The translations under genes were made by a program, and so were the position numbers. A DNA stretch of 64,000 nucleotides, from positions 617,237 to 681,236 of the forward strand of contig NW_019028999.1 in the NCBI RefSeq assembly GCF_002105155.1, in the 5' to 3' direction. The notes below the pieces were generated by a model. That model was not told the origin of the DNA, ran no database searches, and saw only the letters and a list, made by a program, of their open reading frames with translations. Source of the DNA: Lobosporangium transversale (Eukaryota; Mortierellomycota; Mortierellomycetes; Mortierellales; Mortierellaceae). This document shows positions 10,017 through 22,150 of this stretch, piece after piece (within the stretch, counting starts at the first letter, position 1; each line of letters starts with the position of its first letter).

Positions 10017-13000
10017 CTACTTAGGCTTGTTCCTTACACTGTTATTGCCAACCTTGCTATTGGTCGCCCACTGATCAGATAGACTCGAAAGACTGGTGTT
10101 TGAGCTTTTCCTAATTCGAGATCGCAACTGGCGTCCCTGCTCATTGAACCCGAAGGCACCGTCACCATTATTTGTTGAGCCTTGATTACGGTGGTTTTGA
10201 TTGATGGTTTGACCATGGGGCAGATGGTGCTGATAATAGTGAGACCCATGGCTCTGACCATGATTATTATAGCCACCACTGTGGCCCTGTTTGGAGATTT
10301 GAATCGATAACTGTCCTGACCCTTGCCCTTGAGCCTTAGTGCCTGATGCTGAGATTTGTCTCGTGCGAGGCAGAGTATGATGTTGTCCTTGGTGTGATAA
10401 ATCTGGTCCAGATGTTCCCATTGAGTCAACTGTGCCATGGCCGTGAGGTCGACGACGATCAGCATTCCTTGTTTGCCAATTTTCGTTACCATTCCTTCCT
10501 TTCCCATGCTCCGAACTGTTCCAAGCCCCTGTCCCATGATCTACTGACCAGCCACGAGTCCTATCCTGAGGGTTTGAAAACTTACGCCCACGTCCTAGCC
10601 CAATTGTATTCGATTTAGACTTATCGCTGTGTATGCTTGAAGAAGCTTGAGCACGATCTGTGCTTGGATGCTCTCCATGAGTCCCTGTGCGCAAGTTCAT
10701 GGATGAAAACGAAGACGAGAGTGACTTGGGAGATGATGGTACTGGGGGCGACAGATGAGATGCATACATGTCATTGTCTTTTGGGCGCGAGAGTGGGTGT
10801 ATAGGCATAGGCAGCGTTTGCTTAAAGCCTGATCCGTCTCCGAGGCGGGGCGTTAGTCCTGCTGGAGGATCATCCGAGTAAAAACGGGCATCCTGTGGTT
10901 TATAAAGGCGGCTTGTAGCGGCTGTAGCTGCAGCTGTACCAGTATTGGGCTTGAAAGACGCTTTGGCATAATGTGTATGAATTGGAGCAGGGTCTTCGTG
11001 CAGAGATCCCATTGGGAAGGGCAGGTTCTCGTCCGGCTCAGTCTCGGGCTCGTCTTCATACCCCTCCCCATGCCCCCAGCGCGCGTTGGGGTCATTTTCC
11101 CCCCATGAACATTTCCTTGGTCTATTTGGGATTTGATTATGATTAAATTCGTCACCCCATAAAGGTATACCCACGTCTGTGTCATCCTGTGGAGGTACGC
11201 CCCATTCAATTCTATCCCTCATCTCTTGGAATTCCTTGGCATCAGCTCCAAGCCGTTCGTCTTTAGGCGCCATATCTGGCGGTGTTGTTGTCCAGAGCGA
11301 AGCGGGACAATAACGCTGCTTCGGATTCTTGTTTCCTTTGTTGGATGGAGGGCTGTATTGGGGCTTATTTCTCCAGTCCTTCAATGGATTGTCTGGCTTA
11401 CACCGTTCCTTCGATTTATATGGATCATTTCCACCACGATGAATCGGAAGGCCTCCCATTCCGGTATAAGTTTGTTCTTGCGATCTTGATAGGGAAGGAG
11501 GTGGCTCCCTATAACATCGAACAATCTGCGCTTCAGCACCTCGTCCGGCAGACGAGCATAAAATTGTTCGGAGATACTCATAATCGGGCTCTTCATCAAA
11601 TCGAAGACTACGAGAGTACCCAATGAACGTCATGAACCCCTTCGGTAAACCATCGCATAGCTCATCCAATTCAATATCCTCCTTGATCTCCCGCATTTTA
11701 GCCCAGCCTTGCCTTGAGTTCCTGGCAGAAATACCGGACCAAGGCAATGTTCCGATCAAGAATTCAAGGAGCATGTAGCCTACTGATTCAATGTCATCTC
11801 GGCGTGTATGCTCTACAGTTTATCAGCAACAAATTAACGAATTTAGACTCGATGAGGTCTGAAATGCTATAGTAGTTTTCCTTGGGAAAGTTCACCTAGA
11901 TTTACCTCGTCCACAGTGGATATTGATGCTGGCGTATCGGGCTGTTCCGACTTTATGCTTTGTGCTTCCTCTATTGGGAATGTGCTTTCCTGTTCCACAT
12001 GCATCTCTGTAGTATGTTGCCAATCCAAAATCAACAATCGACAGGGCTGGTTTACCATAAATCGCCCTAATTGGGGATTCGGGCGATGTGGACAGGTCAG
12101 ATCCATTGCAGTCAGAATCACTACCCAAACTCTTTTGACGTTGGCGACGCGTATCGTTAAAATAGTTCAGGACAAAGTTTGAGTATGCTGACAGCTTATT
12201 TTCATGACTACCATGACTGCCGTTCTTTAGACAAGTTGGAGATATCGGTGAGGCAGGAGCATCAGGCAGGACGATATCGGTGTCCAAAAGAAAATTCTCA
12301 GGCTTGATGTCACGATATACGATCCCTTTTTTGTGAATAGATTCAAGTTGGGTGATCTAGATGTTGGGATTTACCGTAAAAAAAAAAAAATAATAATAAA
12401 AAATAAAACTTACGCCTCATTAGACATCTGCGTAAGAGACTTTGACGATAATGTCCTCATCCTATATTGTTGCGATTGCTATTCAAGTTATGATACAGAG
12501 TAATGGCTATACTTGCCATTTGGACGCCTAATTCGATAACAAAGCTAAGAGGTAGTTTTTCATTTTCACGGCGAACTTCCTTTAGGTTGGGTCCCAGAAG
12601 GTCAATGACCATTGCATTGTACATGCCTTCCTTGCCAAACCAGTGCACTTTAGGAATGCCAACTAGATGTTTGTAGAGTATATATATATATTTTAAGTAA
12701 ACACAATATATAATAATGCACTTAGTACCGGACAAGACAAAGGGCTCATTTCGACAACAAATAAAAAAAAAAAAAAAAAAAAAAAGGCGTGATTCTCCCT
12801 GTATCCAATTCGCTGGTCGCAAGTTGTGTGGGGTAAACTAAATAAAGCTACTCAAGCGCATACCTCCACCAGCAAGTTGCTCGTACATCCTGAATTCATG
12901 TTCGAGCTGGGGGTGCGCGACATTGATGGGCTCTCTCTTGATGGCATAGTCCACGCCAGTGGCAATATGAGTCGCTAAAAAAAGTATATTGATGGAATAA

Positions 13001-13536
13001 GCGAAAGGATCCATGCATTTATGCATGAAAGGAAATATGTTAATAAGCCTTCCTTATCGTGGACACTATCTCATTTATCTCTTTCATTTCAGTCGTTATT
13101 CTAAAGTGCATTTGCATGTCTTCTGACAGACAACGGCTCTATGCTCATGGCATTGAATTAATAACAATTGCATAGACCAGAACAATGGAAATACAACAGA
13201 GCACACACATAAACTATATCCGAAAGGTTTTACTTCAGATCGGTATGTTTTGGGATTCTGTGCAGGGAATCGTATCCCGTGGATGGTCATGTCACCCCAA
13301 ATTAAAGTTGAGAAATTAACATGCAATATGCATTCGCGTTGAGTTTGGAAAAAATAAATAAAAAAAAAAAAACGCTTGTGAAAATGAGGGGATGTGAAAA
13401 GAAAGGAAAGACAAATAATGGGCCTAGTAAGGATATAGACTAGACACATACCTCGAAAGACCTCACCAAAGGAGCCTTCGCCAATCTTGCCCAGAACCAA
13501 GTACTCTCCTCCAATAACAGTTTTGGACGAGCCCAT
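10017..13536 (-). CDS. Casein kinase 1 family Ser/Thr protein kinase with kinase-domain insert and long disordered tail
   Basis: Five exons on the minus strand: 13536-13452, 12974-12864, 12662-12517, 12356-11906, 11812-10017; 2589 nt, 862 residues. The third intron must use a GC donor to keep frame. Kinase elements seen: glycine loop GEGSFGEV (about residues 19-26), AIK lysine (41), IPKVHWFG and DLLGPN typical of CK1, YRDIKPEN (about 128-135), DFG (about 223-225), then GTARYASIN and [15 protein letters not shown]. The YRD form, in place of HRD, is found in the Yck/CK1-gamma branch. About 75 residues rich in Ser, Pro and Asp separate NFLLD from SIVDFG, where ordinary CK1 has about ten. The tail (about residues 410-862) is low-complexity, rich in Gly, His, Ser and Asn, and ends KPK without the C-terminal cysteines that anchor yeast Yck1/2. 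Substrates cannot be told. Start chosen because [12 protein letters not shown] begins directly before the domain. Confidence 0.92.
12357..12516 (-). other. GC-AG intron of the CK1 gene
   Basis: The donor reads CAAATG/GCAAGT and the acceptor CTAG/ATCACC. Joining them gives [14 protein letters not shown], which matches the conserved CK1 helix before the catalytic loop. The nearby GT (CAA/GTATAG) would break the frame. The other four exons, 342 nt before it and 2247 nt after it, are only consistent with this choice. Confidence 0.85.
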
Positions 13537-15679
13537 TTGAGACAGCGAGCACGACAATGATGGCGATGGCTCTGCGCTCTGGAGTAAGGCAAAGGAAATA
13601 AGGACGAAAGAGTAGTGAAGGAAAACGAGGAAGAGTAAGAGCAATCGCGGCTGATAAAAGATGATATGGGGTTAAGGAGCAAAACTGTTAATGAAGAGGC
13701 CTTGTTTCTGGAGGTCAGACTTGGCAAGGGCAACGACAACAACGGGAGAGGCAATAAAGGATCAACAACCGGGGCGTTCAAGTCTCGTTTCAGGAGGTAT
13801 AATTCTATTGTTCCCAGGCAAGGTAATAATAATCGAAGCAAAGGATACAAGTGATCTTTTGCGACGACTATTTGCACTCTATTGTGACCAGTCAAAGAAT
13901 ACTGGATGCCCGTGTGAGATAAAAGAGTGGGTCCTTTTATCCACAGAGCTGATAGTATTTGAGAGTTTAGGTCAATGCGGGAGAAAGGTATGACAAACTG
14001 AGGACACGAGGGCTTTAATAGCTCTAGTTGTATCTGTGAATGATGATTGCGTTGATTTAGGTTCTGATGCAGAAGCTGCTGCTGCCCTTGAATGATTGCA
14101 GCAGCAAGATATCGATTGTTTTTGCTGTTCAATGGCAGCGATTGTAGGCAATCAAGGCAATCAATCAGAAAGAGGAGGTGCAAGACAGACCAGCACCTGA
14201 CTTCTTTCTGAGTTGCTACACCTGGAGTGCGCACAGTAGCGGCTGCAGCAACGGGGGTCTGGACAATAATGGCGGAGGTGGCGAGAAGATAGACGAAGTC
14301 GAAAGGTCGGCCAGTAATAGCCAGGGAAATGGACGATACAATGAAGTAGAAAAAAGCAGACGAACAATAATAGCAGGAAAAAGATATGTCCAAGACAAGG
14401 ACTGGATGAGAGTATGCGTATGAGAGCAATGCAAGTTAGGGGACCGGTTAGAAGCAATCAGCATGCAAGGACACAGACATAGAAGGACAGAAGGACAGAA
14501 GGACAAAAGGACAGAAAGAGAGAAAGAGAAGAATGAATGAAAGGAGAGAGAGAGAGAGAGAGAATTAATGTTCATGTAGAATGAAGCAGGGTGGTTTGGC
14601 AGTGTGTGAAGAATTGCAAAATTAATGTCCCTTTGCTTAATGGGTGTGAATGTGTTATTTCCAACCAAAACCAAAACTTAAATTGTAGTCTCGAAATTTC
14701 TACTTAGACATTGATTGTTGATCGTTGCACAAGCAAGCATTGGACACTTGCTCAGCTCATTTCCAGTGGTATTTCCCTGACAAAGTGGGAAGAGCATAAC
14801 ATTCACCGATTAGACATTAACATATTTCAACACCTCACCTCTTCAAGTCGCTTCCAATCCAAACTGAAGGCTATATATGATCCACAAAATACGTCCAACA
14901 GTAATACCTGTAACTATTTTAGCAGCTGCAATGGCAACTACCACTACCATCACTTTCACCGCTACCATAAATAACAGCAATAGTAGCACCTACACTACCA
15001 ATTATAACGGTATTGAGCGAGTGCTTGCTATAATTCTAGTGCTGCTTAGGCCATTCAATATGACACTAAGCAGCCCGATGCTTACATATTTGAGGCCCTG
15101 TAAGACGCAATAACAGCTCATAGCCATTCCACACCGTCAGAAAGAGAAAGTGGCCATCTTGTCCGAGATGAAGACAGAGAAAAGTGAGAGCCTATATCAT
15201 CGGACCTCTCAAATCATGAATATCCCTCTGGTCTGCTGTTGTCACAGGCAAGAACAAGAAGGCATTCTGTTGGATAACATTTTGATGGGCATGTGCCACT
15301 TGAAAACAGTTATTGTGTTCTTCACTCATTATTGACTGCCCAGCCATGTGCTCCGGGAACGCTTTTGAAGGTTTTTTCTCTCTTCTGGCTCTGCAGCAGA
15401 GCCCATGTCATCGCTATGAAATGGATAAGGAAAATGGAGAGGAAAATGAAGGATAACAGAGATGATAGCGGAATTGTCATCACCTAGTATATACATTGAT
15501 GTTGGATCAATATTCTCAACTATCACTGCATGAGGATATGCTATAGGATCTAGTGGACCATTGACTACAAAAAAAAACAGTCAGTCAGGTGGCTGAGTAC
15601 CAAATGCGCGTATTTCACGATCTGAGCTTATTATCGTCAAAATCTTCCCTTGTCCTACAACCTAATCACTTTGTCAGCC
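13537..15679. other. 2.1-kb divergent spacer between CK1 and CARM1-like genes
   Basis: Head-to-head promoter region. Several short open frames occur on both strands, but they have skewed composition and no recognisable domain. A purine-rich stretch (about 14470-14570) holds repeated GGACAGAA and a short (GA)n. I could not support a gene or RNA here. A long CK1 5' leader, possibly with an upstream intron, is possible. Confidence 0.5.
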
Positions 15680-16863
15680 ATGTCAACCGAGGCATCTATG
15701 GTAGACAAGCCTTCAAATGAGGCTAGGGATCCGGCCTACTTTGGTTACTATGCCATGCTGCAGCATCAGGTATATACTTCGCTTCAAAAAAAAAAAAAAA
15801 AAAAAAAAAAGCTTTCAGGATTTACATTGAACATGAAGAAACTGTTTCGATTTCATGGAAGAAATGGAAGCAAAAAAAAAAGATAAGAACGAATGGACAT
15901 GGAATTTGAGACTGAAGACATTTAGACCAGTAGTCTCCCCACCCTTGTTCACTCTTTTTCTCAGCAAAAGTCAGCAGCAATTGAGGCTGACCCCATCCTA
16001 CTCCAATCGCCCGTACGCCATATTGTTTTTTTGCATGTTTCCTCTGTCTCGTAGCAAAACATGCTTCAAGACACAGTAAGGACATCCACCTACCGATCTG
16101 CAATCCTATTGAATACCGAGTGTTTCAAGAATAAACTTGTCATGGATGTTGGAGCAGGTATAAATAGCTTTCTATTCTATTGATTTCGTTCATTTTATTT
16201 TACTGATTTGGCGACCGTTATTAAAGCATGACTCGTCCTATATCTTCTTTTTTGTCTTTCGCATCATCAAATATCTAAAATATGAAAAAAAATCGTATAA
16301 TTTACAATCAGGTTCCGGTATTTTAAGTTACTTTGCAGTCCAAGCAGGTGCTAAGAAGGTATACGCAGTCGAGGCATCAGATATGGCGGGAAAAATGAAG
16401 AAGCTTGTAGAGGCAGCGTCCCTGCCCAGTGGAAGAGCTAAAAATGAATTCCTGAAGGATAAAATCGAGGTCATTCAAGGTGAGTTTGTTGAACCTACTC
16501 CAGGTGGTCTTAATCCCATCTGAAGTATGATATTTAAATGAATCATTATTACAGCGAAGACCAAAAAAAAACTTACACTTTACATAAAATATTTTTTAAT
16601 AGCCAAGATTGAGGACCCAAGTATTAAGGCACCCAAGGTTGACACAATTATTTCAGAGCCCATTGGTAATGATTTTTTTCCTATCCATCTCCAAATGATT
16701 ATCTGTCACTGATTGTAATATCATCGTCGCCCTAACTTACTACATACGTCTTCATAGGTGTACTACTTGTTCATGAGCGAATGGTAGGTCGTGATACAAC
16801 TATAAAGTATATGTCAGTAATGAAACCAGAGAGCGCTAAGCTATAACAGATATATGGTCACTC

Positions 16864-16900
<37 letters not shown>

Positions 16901-17107
16901 TTGAAAGCTTCATCTATGCTCGCGACACATACTTAAAACCAGGAGGGCACCTTTTCCCTAACAAAGGTGTTATGTACCTTGCGCCCTTCACAGATGCGTT
17001 ATTATTTACAGAGACAATAGGTAAAGCCCGTTTCTGGGAGCAGGCAACCTTTCATGGCATAGATCTCTCTCCTCTCTACCCTGATGCCAAGGCTGAACTG
17101 TTTGGTA

Positions 17108-17143
<36 letters not shown>

Positions 17144-17915
17144 GCCTCTTGCTACTATAATTAACCAAAATTATGATCATTCGTCTCGATTACTTTCCAA
17201 ACACTCCCTTTTAGGTATGCCTGTAGTTGGCCATTTTGATCCAAAATCTTTGCTAGCCAATCCAACGTCTGAAATAAATGGAGGGTTTGAGATGGATTTC
17301 AACACTATCACCATGAAGGCTCTGCGTGATTTTGTGGTCCCGATTTCATGGAAGGCTCAGTATACAGGGTTGATGCATGGGGTCGCTGGATGGTTCGATC
17401 TTGTATTCTCTGGATATGCCGACTCAGTCGCTAGCCAGCCGGTCCAAATGTCTACTGGGCCAAGCTCGGAGCGAACACATTGGCAGCAGGTGCGGTTCTT
17501 GTTTAGGGAACCTTTGGCTGTGAATTCAGGTCAAGTGATCCGGGGCTGGATGCACTGTGTTGTAAACGATATGCGCTCATACACGGTCGATATTGAGGTC
17601 ATCGTAGGACAATATGGGGATTTGTCAGACCCTACCCAACCATTTGAACCACTATTGGAGAAACAAGCGAAGCAACAAACCTCATCAGCATCAGCAACGG
17701 GAACAAATGACGTTGTAGATGTTCAGGAAGTGCAGGAGGAGTATGACGATTTGCGATTCTGTAGACGGAGAGGACGCTGGGAGCTACATGAGCAAAGCTA
17801 CAACTATGCGTATACAGAGACTGGAGCAGAGTCATTGACAAAGCCAGAACACTTGTGTTTATATGAGCCACAGAATAGCGATGATGCTTATGAAGGTGTT
17901 ACCTATACCAACTAA
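15680..17915 (+). CDS. CARM1/PRMT4-like protein arginine methyltransferase
   Basis: Seven exons: 15680-15769, 16055-16157, 16312-16479, 16603-16665, 16758-16783 (26 nt), 16900-17104, 17215-17915; 1356 nt, 451 residues. The enzyme would transfer methyl groups from S-adenosylmethionine to protein arginines. Seen: the substrate-side helix [24 protein letters not shown] motif I DVGAGSG (about 61-67), post-I AVEAS, the double-E hairpin SEPIG...HERM (glutamates about 139 and 148), LAPFTD, the dimerisation-arm region FHGIDLSPL, and the THW loop (about 306-308). SEP/HERM rather than SEWMGY/YESM points to the CARM1 branch and type I (asymmetric) activity; that assignment is inference. The C-terminal 80 residues are acidic and divergent. 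Introns carry A or T runs, for example 16869-16897 and 17110-17140. An in-frame ATG at 15650 would add 10 residues; 15680 is preferred but not certain. Confidence 0.92.
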
Positions 17916-18110
17916 GACTGTTCAGCAATATTGAAAATACTATTATATGATGCATCAAAGAACAAGAGTAGATAGGAAAGAGTAACTCAATGCGAAGAAA
18001 GTAATAAAAAAAAAAACAAAAACTTTTTTATTACTACATAATGAGTTTTCATGATCCAGGCCTATAAAAAAAATATAAAAAATAAAAAAAGAGAGAATTG
18101 ATAAAGGTTA

Positions 18111-19938
18111 CTATGCGCTGACGCGTACGGCCTTCCTAAGTTGTTCGTTTGTGGTTGTCTCAAGTGCATGTTTAATGTTTCCAGTCATGGCTATAGCGGC
18201 AAGTGACTTCAGTTCTGGGTAAGCATCTTCTTTGGACAACAGATTATCTCTCATACAGATGGCATCTTCCATTAGAATGGAGAAAAATTGTCCAAGATTC
18301 AACCCAGATGCCTTGAGGATCTATGAGAGGACACTCCGATGGAATTTAGATAACAGTAGATCAGCGAGGTAAACAAAGAGTATACGTATTGATCATTGCA
18401 AGCCCAAGTATAACTTAATGCATTTATATTGTTTCTTTACCTTCCCCATGGCGCAATCATTATCATCCTCGATTGCACAATTTGCTATTTGAACAAGTAA
18501 AGGAGAAGAGGGTTTAGCACTTCAAGGCTTCGACTTTTTTTTTTTTTTTGTTTTTTTTTTTTTAATAAAAAAACTAAAGAGGGTAACGACTTACCATTCA
18601 CATCCACAACAAACACCTCGCCTGTCCGATAGTCCTCTCGAAGGTCCATACGGCAGTATCCATTCCCCCCAAAGCTCGCATACATGGACATTGCTTGGGG
18701 TTGCAATCGTTCCTGATCAGGGTCCGAACAAACCTGCATCCACCATGAGGCTGTTTCGACTGTTTCGTCTGATCCATAATTATCGTTACCCCACTTCATG
18801 TCATAAGTCAACATGCGCTCTCGTTCTGGAAGTTCTGCTCGGAATATACGCTCCAATACTTTATAAACTCTGATACCTGTTTCTTGAGAACCGGATACCA
18901 AGACTGTGTACTCACGACCTTCATATTAAAATAGAAACTAGTTTTTAGATATTATGGTTTGAGTATACGATCGAAACACTTCGCAGAATGACATGCTCCT
19001 TACCAGTGATATACTCTTCAACATAAACAGGCCCCCAGATCTTCTTGATCTCCATGGCGCGTTCATATGCTTCTTCTGGAGTGTCCACAACGGACTTTAT
19101 GGAAATACCACGACTTGAGCTTGAAATGGCGGGCTTGACCAGCAATGGAAACTTTAATTTCAAAAGTTTATCCAAGATGATGGGCTTGTTTGCCATTTCT
19201 TCTTCATCGATAGATTTAAGCTCAGGCTCGGTTTCGGCTTTAGCTTGAGTTTGAGCTCGGGCTTCCATCTGCTGACCTGAGTAGACGTCACAGTAGCCAG
19301 GGGTTGGAGTGCCCGATTCGACCAAATGTCGCTTGATCAAGGCCTTGTCGCTGTCCAGGTAGTAGAGCTTTGAGTTAGCACCTGTGAAGGCCAAACATCG
19401 CTTTTCAAGACCTTGGATCACAGAGATTCCAGGCCAGCCATCAACTTCCATTCCGTCCGTGAAATTAAGGACTACGGTCTTGATCAAGATGTTTTCGTTG
19501 TCGTCAAATGGACGTAGTTGCTTGCTTTTTGAGCTCTTGATAGTTTTGGGATGGGTATTAATAGGATGGCCTTCAAAGTCATGGTCCTTTTCAAAGGCAA
19601 TAATTTCGTCCAAAACTTGGTCTACGGATTCGAGGCCAATGTAATGACATTGTTGACGATACACATGTGGAATAGCATCAATGGCAAGGATGATATTCTT
19701 GCAATAGAGGAAGAAGAGAGAGAAAGAAGAGAAGTAATATATACATGATGATGCTTTTAGTCCACAAATTTTGTAATTTAATAAGTGACATTTATCATAA
19801 TGTTATTACCAGTCGTAACTCAGGGTTCCACTCTGTAACTACGCTTTCACCATTCAAGAGTGCGGTAGCGAAGTATGAGTTGTCATTATCAAGATCATCC
19901 CGCTCCTTGTTGATGTCCTTGATTAACGCATATGGCAT
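18111..19938 (-). CDS. D-alanine--D-alanine-ligase-like ATP-grasp protein
   Basis: Five exons on the minus strand: 19938-19810, 19697-19004, 18918-18595, 18484-18441, 18320-18111; 1401 nt, 466 residues. Features of the Ddl fold seen: a middle stretch VIQGLEKRCLAFTGANS then DSDKALIKRHLVESGTPTPGY (Ddl 'MDKxxxKxxLxxxGIPxP'), FPLLVKPAISSSSRGIS (ATP lysine and Ser-rich loop), VYVEEYITGREYTVLV, YCRMDLRED, and FVVDVNANCA where Ddl has the metal-binding ExN; here it is D-V-N. A 45-residue Gln/Glu-rich insert follows PGYCDV. Ddl enzymes join carboxylates to amines through an acyl phosphate. A fungus has no peptidoglycan, so the substrate is unknown. Four ordinary introns argue against bacterial contamination. 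The first exon is the least certain: the frame is open upstream of the ATG with a possible acceptor (CCAG), so an extra 5' exon may exist. Confidence 0.8.
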
Positions 19939-20847
19939 CAGTACTGGTAATGACCATCAATACAATAGGTAAAGCAGGCGGTTATTAGTGTTTCTAATGG
20001 TTTGAGGATTGAAAACAAGGACTGGATCTCCTGCCATGCACAGACCAGTAATACAGACTATTTTAATAGGTATCGCGCACCAACAGTTCTATTTAAATTC
20101 ATTACCATGAACACTCCAAACGACAGTAGGGCTCGTCATGATGCTACTAACGCTATTTGTGATAGTCAAAGAAAAATAGTCGGCCCTTTTTCTTTCCTTT
20201 TGCCTTTTTTTTTTCTTGAGTGGATGGAATGATGAAATGAATTGAAATGAAATGAAATGAAATGTAAATGCGAAAATGTGGTTTATTGGTCAAACAATGC
20301 TACAAAAAAAAAAGTCAAACGACTTGACATCAAATTTGCCTCCAAAGTGAATCCTTCTGGAGAGGAGTCAAAGGGCAATGCAAAGAGCTCCTCATTAAAA
20401 ATAAAAAATAAAATCAAGCCTGGAGATTGGACAGCAAACTAATCCTATTCATGCAAAAAAAAGGGATCACGCATTTCAAGTCGTGGAATAGTAAATGCAC
20501 GGACAATTTAGACAACATTTATTAAAGCCTATGTTATATAATATTCTTTCATTTATTATCTTACACGATCTTGTCTAGATGGGCTCCCTTTCTCAAGGCG
20601 AATAAAGTTTATGTTTATGTAAGTTGGAGGACCATCATTTGCATCATTTGCATCATTTGCATCATTTGCAACGTAGAAGAGGGTGATAAAATATATATAG
20701 TAGTCGATCTGTTTTCTTTTTTTGAAGACATGAAGAGGGTAACTTTATTACATTCCCAAGAATAAAGCCTTGAGTGATATTTGTATATACAATTATATTC
20801 GTAATAGGATGGAAGGTCTATTATATCCAGAGATTTTTTTTTTTTTT
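19939..20847. other. 0.9-kb spacer with a short GCATCATTT tandem repeat
   Basis: Holds the 5' region of the ATP-grasp gene and the 3' flank of the small secreted-protein gene. At about 20636-20669 a 9-bp unit (gcatcattt) is repeated four times. Several A-rich runs and a GAAAT/GAATT repeat at about 20233-20264 are present. No gene was recognised. Confidence 0.6.
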
Positions 20848-21150
20848 TTACAAGTATTGGGCTAAAGCAACGGCACCAACGCCGAAAGCCATGATAGCCT
20901 TGGCAGGGACATTCAAGGCATTTCCACTTGAGGGCTGGGTGGGAGCAGGACCACCTGTCGAGGAGGGAGGAAGAGTGACCGTGACTGTGGCGGTGATAGG
21001 GACCGTGACCGTAATAGTGCCAGTGCTCGTAGGCGAAGGCTTATTGATAGCGGATGAGACCGAGGCGGAGATTGAGGGCATTAAAGTAGTCTTGGTAGCA
21101 GAAGCGACGGCCAAGAAGGCGACAGCAACGGTGGAAACTGAGAACTTCAT
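20848..21150 (-). CDS. Small secreted Ser/Thr-rich protein with GPI-type C-terminus
   Basis: Single exon, 100 residues. The N-terminus MKFSVSTVAVAFLAVASA is a clear signal peptide with an A-S-A cleavage region. The middle is almost entirely Thr, Ser, Val, Ile and Pro (TITVTVPITATVTVTLPP), a good target for O-glycosylation. The end, SSGNALNVPAKAIMAFGVG followed by AVALAQYL, has small residues and then a hydrophobic tail with no charged residue, as in GPI-attachment signals. The mature protein would be about 55-60 residues on the cell surface or in the wall. There are no cysteines. No domain family is recognised. The start was chosen at the signal peptide; the longer open frame upstream is only poly-Phe and linker translated from A/T runs. 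T/A-rich homopolymers flank both ends of the gene. Confidence 0.8.
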   Translation of the reverse strand: MKFSVSTVAVAFLAVASATKTTLMPSISASVSSAINKPSPTSTGTITVTVPITATVTVTLPPSSTGGPAPTQPSSGNALNVPAKAIMAFGVGAVALAQYL

Positions 21151-22119
21151 GTTGAACGAGAGTTTTTTTTTTAATGGCGGTGGTGGTGCTGTTGTTTGCG
21201 AAGAGAGACAATTGTTGATAAAGATTTTAAAAAAAAAAAAAAAGTGCAAAAGACGCTGTATTTATTTGAAAAAAAAAAAAAAAAAAAAATAGACTAAAGT
21301 ATTGATGTGAATGTTCATGGAAGAGACAATAACCATGTCAGGGACAATCAAGGTGATGTTGCCAATAGGTTGAAGTTCTCTCATGATGATGACCGCATCT
21401 CGATGTCATTTTAGGTACTCGTACACCCATCGAAAGGACAATATATACCAATGGGTGGAAGCAAACTGAGTATGTAAGAAGATGAAGTAGGCACCCAGAC
21501 CAAAAAAAACCATCGTCATCTTTAAAATTATGAACATTGATGATATATACACCAATCGGCGTTCTATTACTAGGCTAGTCGAGCGTTAGCTTGCGATTTA
21601 CGCGTCTTAATATCAAAATGCTTTTTTATTGAATGCATGAAAACCTGCCAAGATTATATGCTTTAATGACCATGTCATTGTTGATTTGAGGGATTTTTAC
21701 AACATCAATTTATTCTTACAATCAAATGAAATCAATGGTAATATTTTTCCTTGTCCAACTCACCATGTCACCAACAATAATAATGCGCGATTAGCTCCCT
21801 TTGTTCCTGAGCATTCTTTCCCATAGCTTCGGGAGAAATTCTCAGGGTCATGATTTCATATTGACATGTGCTTCAGTATTTCCAGCGTATCCAAAGAAAG
21901 GATTTAATGATTTAAACCAACCTGAGCCTATTAAAAACCAAGGTTGGACTTATTTTAATGATCGCATGGTTGTCAAATATAAAAATGACCTATTAACATT
22001 AACACATTGTCAATGACTGCACAATTCCTTCAAAGCAAAAGAAAAAAATAGAATTAACCTTACTTTGGTCTAATTAGCCTTATTATTGCCTGATACCCTA
22101 AACGCACCTGACTTTCTCT

Positions 22120-22150
<31 letters not shown>

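Noticed and set aside
13440-14429. Long open frame on the minus strand overlapping the CK1 first exon and its upstream region
   Set aside because: It is in a different frame from the CK1 start exon, has Leu/Ser-rich low-complexity sequence and no domain; the CK1 exon chain explains the conserved part.
20636-20669. CRISPR-like or other spaced repeat array
   Set aside because: The units are contiguous, 9 bp long and have no spacers; nothing in this eukaryotic window looks like CRISPR.
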